A stretch of DNA of 19,660 bases from QHXW01 sp035297145 (lineage in GTDB: Bacteria; Acidobacteriota; Terriglobia; Bryobacterales; Bryobacteraceae): positions 1 to 19,660 of the forward strand of contig DATGZN010000032.1 of NCBI GenBank assembly GCA_035297145.1, written 5' to 3'. The stretch's first letter is position 1, and each line of letters starts with the position of its first letter. The position numbers and the translations under genes are program-made. The notes beneath the pieces were generated by a model. The model saw nothing but the letters and a program-made list of their open reading frames with translations. It did no database searches and had not been told where the DNA came from. Of this stretch, positions 18,245 to 19,660 are shown one piece after another.

Positions 18245-19593
18245 ATGCAACGGTTCGTCCCGATCGAAGATCTGTTCAAAGGACGGCACTTCGACCGACA
18301 GATCATCATTTTGTGCGTGAGCTGGTACACGAGCTTCAAGCTGAGTCTACGGGATCTGGTAATGATGATGGCGAACCGCGGCATCTCTGTGACACATACA
18401 ACGATTCTCCGGTGGATCCAGCGCTACCTTCCAGAATTCGAAAAGCGCTGGCGGCGCTACGCTCGGCCCGTGGGTGGATCGTGGAGGATGGACGAGACCT
18501 ATGGTGCGCTGAGCAGCGCGCGATTCAGGAGGGTTCAAGTCCCTCCGGCGTTCGAATGAGGAGCGCCGTATCCAAAGGCGGGGGTAACTCCTCGCCGGCC
18601 GGGAGAGTGGAAGGTATGGAGAAGCCTAAACGGGCACGAAGACGAAAGTTGGACACAGCCAAGGCGGACCTGAAGCCACCGCTCTGCAGTACCCGGAGGG
18701 CAGGGTGTCCGCCGTGAGGCGGAATCCGAAGGGCATGAGGAGAAGTACCGGGTCGTAATCGAGGGGCACCACCCCGAAGATGAACTGGTCGGCCGAGGGT
18801 GGGGCAAGGTCGAGCCTGCCATAGGGAGGCGAAGGCGTTCTCATTCACCCACCAGAAACATGGTAATTGCGGGCGACACGGTACGGAAGAATGGCGCGTG
18901 ACCTCAGGAGGACTGGCAGAATCTCCGGCGGCTCCGGAGGAAGTGACTCTATAAGCGAAAGCGAAATGGGAAGCGGCGCTCTGCCAGTAGTCGGACTGCT
19001 GCGCGGTACCTGAAGCAAGCGAAAGCTTGTGACCGAGAAATCGGCAATGGAATGGGTTGGGGAAGGCGGCAGACGAAGAAGATCGGGAAGTGAGAGGAAA
19101 CCAGATGAGTAAGGGCGGGGAGGTGGATCAGGCCCGACTAAAGGTTCACGGACAATGGGTGTACCTGTACCGCGCCGTTGACAAAGCGGGCCAAACAGTC
19201 GATTTCTTTCTCAGCCGAAACCGGGACGTGAACGCAGCCAAATCGTTTCTGCGCAGCGCGATGAAGAACACTCGCGTGCCCGCGAAGATCACGTTGGACG
19301 CCTATGCGGCCTCGCACCGGGCAGTGCGAGAGATGAAGGAAGACGGCGAACTTCCGGGTCGCGTCAAGGTTCGATCCAGCCAGTAGTTGAACAATCTGGT
19401 GGAGCAGGACCATCGGAGAGTGAAGCAACGAATCCGGCCCATGCTGGGATTCAAGCGATTCGACAACGCGGTGGTAACGATCTCCGGAATCGAGCTAGCA
19501 GAGAAGATCAAGAAGGGGCAGTTCAAAACGGGCAAGCTCGGCGGGTGCGATGCGACGATGACGGAACTGTGGAACGCGGCACTCGCAGCTTGA
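18245..19593 (+). pseudogene. IS6-family DDE transposase, split by an intron-like insertion and with one nonsense codon
   Basis: Part one (18245-18503) encodes MQRFVPIEDLFKGRHFDR, the helix-turn-helix (LRDLVMMMANRGISVTHTTI) and GGSWRMDETY with the first catalytic D. Part two resumes at 19139 with KVHGQWVYLYRAVDKAGQTV, TLDAYAASHRAVREM (second D) and NNLVEQDHRRVKQR (E). Splicing 18503 to 19139 creates the codon GTA, restores the family-typical DETYVKV, and gives 714 nt (237 residues plus stop). A TAG at 19384-19386 replaces the usual tyrosine in SSQYLNN, so even a spliced message would be truncated. Apart from this the frame is clean. Confidence 0.88.
18504..19138 (+). ncRNA. Group II intron-like insertion without encoded protein
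   Basis: The 635-nt insert starts GTGCGC, fitting the GUGYG start of group II introns, and ends in AC, fitting the AY end. CATAGG (18820-18825), about 315 nt in, is exactly complementary to the last six exon bases CCTATG (18498-18503), as an EBS1-IBS1 pair should be, at a position normal for domain I. GGGTTCAAGTCCC near its start and several GAAA-capped hairpins (for example CAAGC-GAAA-GCTTG) also suit a domain I-IV scaffold. No reverse transcriptase frame is present, and I could not find a convincing domain V near the 3' end, so it is probably internally deleted and not self-splicing. Boundaries rest on exon-frame restoration. Confidence 0.7.
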
Positions 19594-19660
19594 GCCCAAT
19601 TCGCAATCAATTACAAGGCGGAGCTTAACCGATCTTCTCCGTCGGCTTGAGCTTGCACCA
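19594..19660. other. Right-end spacer and start of the right terminal repeat of the IS6-family element
   Basis: Non-coding tail after the transposase stop; the last twelve bases belong to the terminal repeat. Confidence 0.6.

Larger units (their letters stand above)
18203..19660 (+). mobile_element. IS6-family element carrying a group II intron-like insertion; right end cut by the window
   Basis: The left terminal repeat GGCTCTGGTGCAAACGCG (18203-18220) is matched by GAGCTTGCACCA at the window's last bases (complement TGGTGCAAGCTC), so the element ends within a few bases beyond 19660. Without the 635-nt insertion it would be about 830 bp, normal for IS6. The transposase gene also carries a nonsense codon. 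The target duplication on the right side is outside the window. Confidence 0.85.

Noticed and set aside
19000..19138. Domain V of a group II intron
   Set aside because: GAAA-capped short hairpins are present (for example CCGA-GAAA-TCGG), but the flanking bases do not form the conserved AGC...GUU stem with its bulge; not claimed.
19123..19140. Similarity of GEVDQARLKV, just before the second exon, to WRMDETYVKV
   Set aside because: Only 14 of 24 bases agree in a G-rich stretch, and the intron-border model explains the junction better; taken as chance.
1..19660. CRISPR array, rRNA or tRNA genes
   Set aside because: No regularly spaced direct repeats and no recognisable tRNA or rRNA sequence were seen on either strand.

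Overview
The window looks like accessory DNA from a GC-rich soil bacterium, most likely an acidobacterium of the Solibacter/Bryobacter type. This is inferred from a 945-residue B12-dependent ribonucleotide reductase with a zinc-ribbon tail, a decayed MacB/FtsX-type permease end (a family greatly expanded in acidobacteria), a Tat-exported mannonate-dehydratase-like TIM barrel, many IS types, and RAYT/REP repeats. No rRNA, tRNA or CRISPR array was seen.

Layout. 1-2.7 kb: the end of an IS3-type transposase; an ECF sigma factor and zinc-finger anti-sigma factor behind a symmetric pair of outward-facing promoter-like elements; a permease relic; an orphan solute-binding-like protein. 2.7-5.3 kb: a cold-shock protein, a receiver-domain scrap, a 5'-truncated IS6-family element and a DeoR-family repressor. 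5.2-8.4 kb: nrdJ behind a promoter with NrdR-box-like sites, followed at 15 bp by a small GIY-YIG-like gene.

8.44-13.86 kb is the most interesting part: a three-level nest. A 308-codon gene for a restriction-nuclease-like protein is split by IS1-family element A (8843-13323, flanked by an 8-bp duplication). Element A's transposase gene is itself split by IS1-family element B (10125-12172, flanked by another 8-bp duplication). Removing each insertion with one duplication copy restores both genes in frame without a single change. Both elements have an enlarged plan for the IS1 family: a small basic GGK-rich gene, then a one-ORF DDE transposase on its own apparently leaderless promoter with a palindrome in the spacer, then a passenger gene. 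The passengers differ: a two-helix membrane protein with a coiled coil in A, and a soluble protein of unknown function in B.

13.9-17.0 kb is a toxin-antitoxin zone: hicB with a broken hicA, a frameshifted RAYT, an intact RHH-PIN pair followed by an XRE antitoxin-like gene, and a decayed brnT-brnA pair. Six REP-like palindromes sit in the gaps. 17.0-18.1 kb: the exported TIM-barrel protein. 18.2 kb to the end: an IS6-family element whose transposase gene is split directly after its first catalytic motif by a 635-nt group II intron-like insertion with a matching EBS1/IBS1 pair, but no reverse transcriptase and no domain V that I can recognise.
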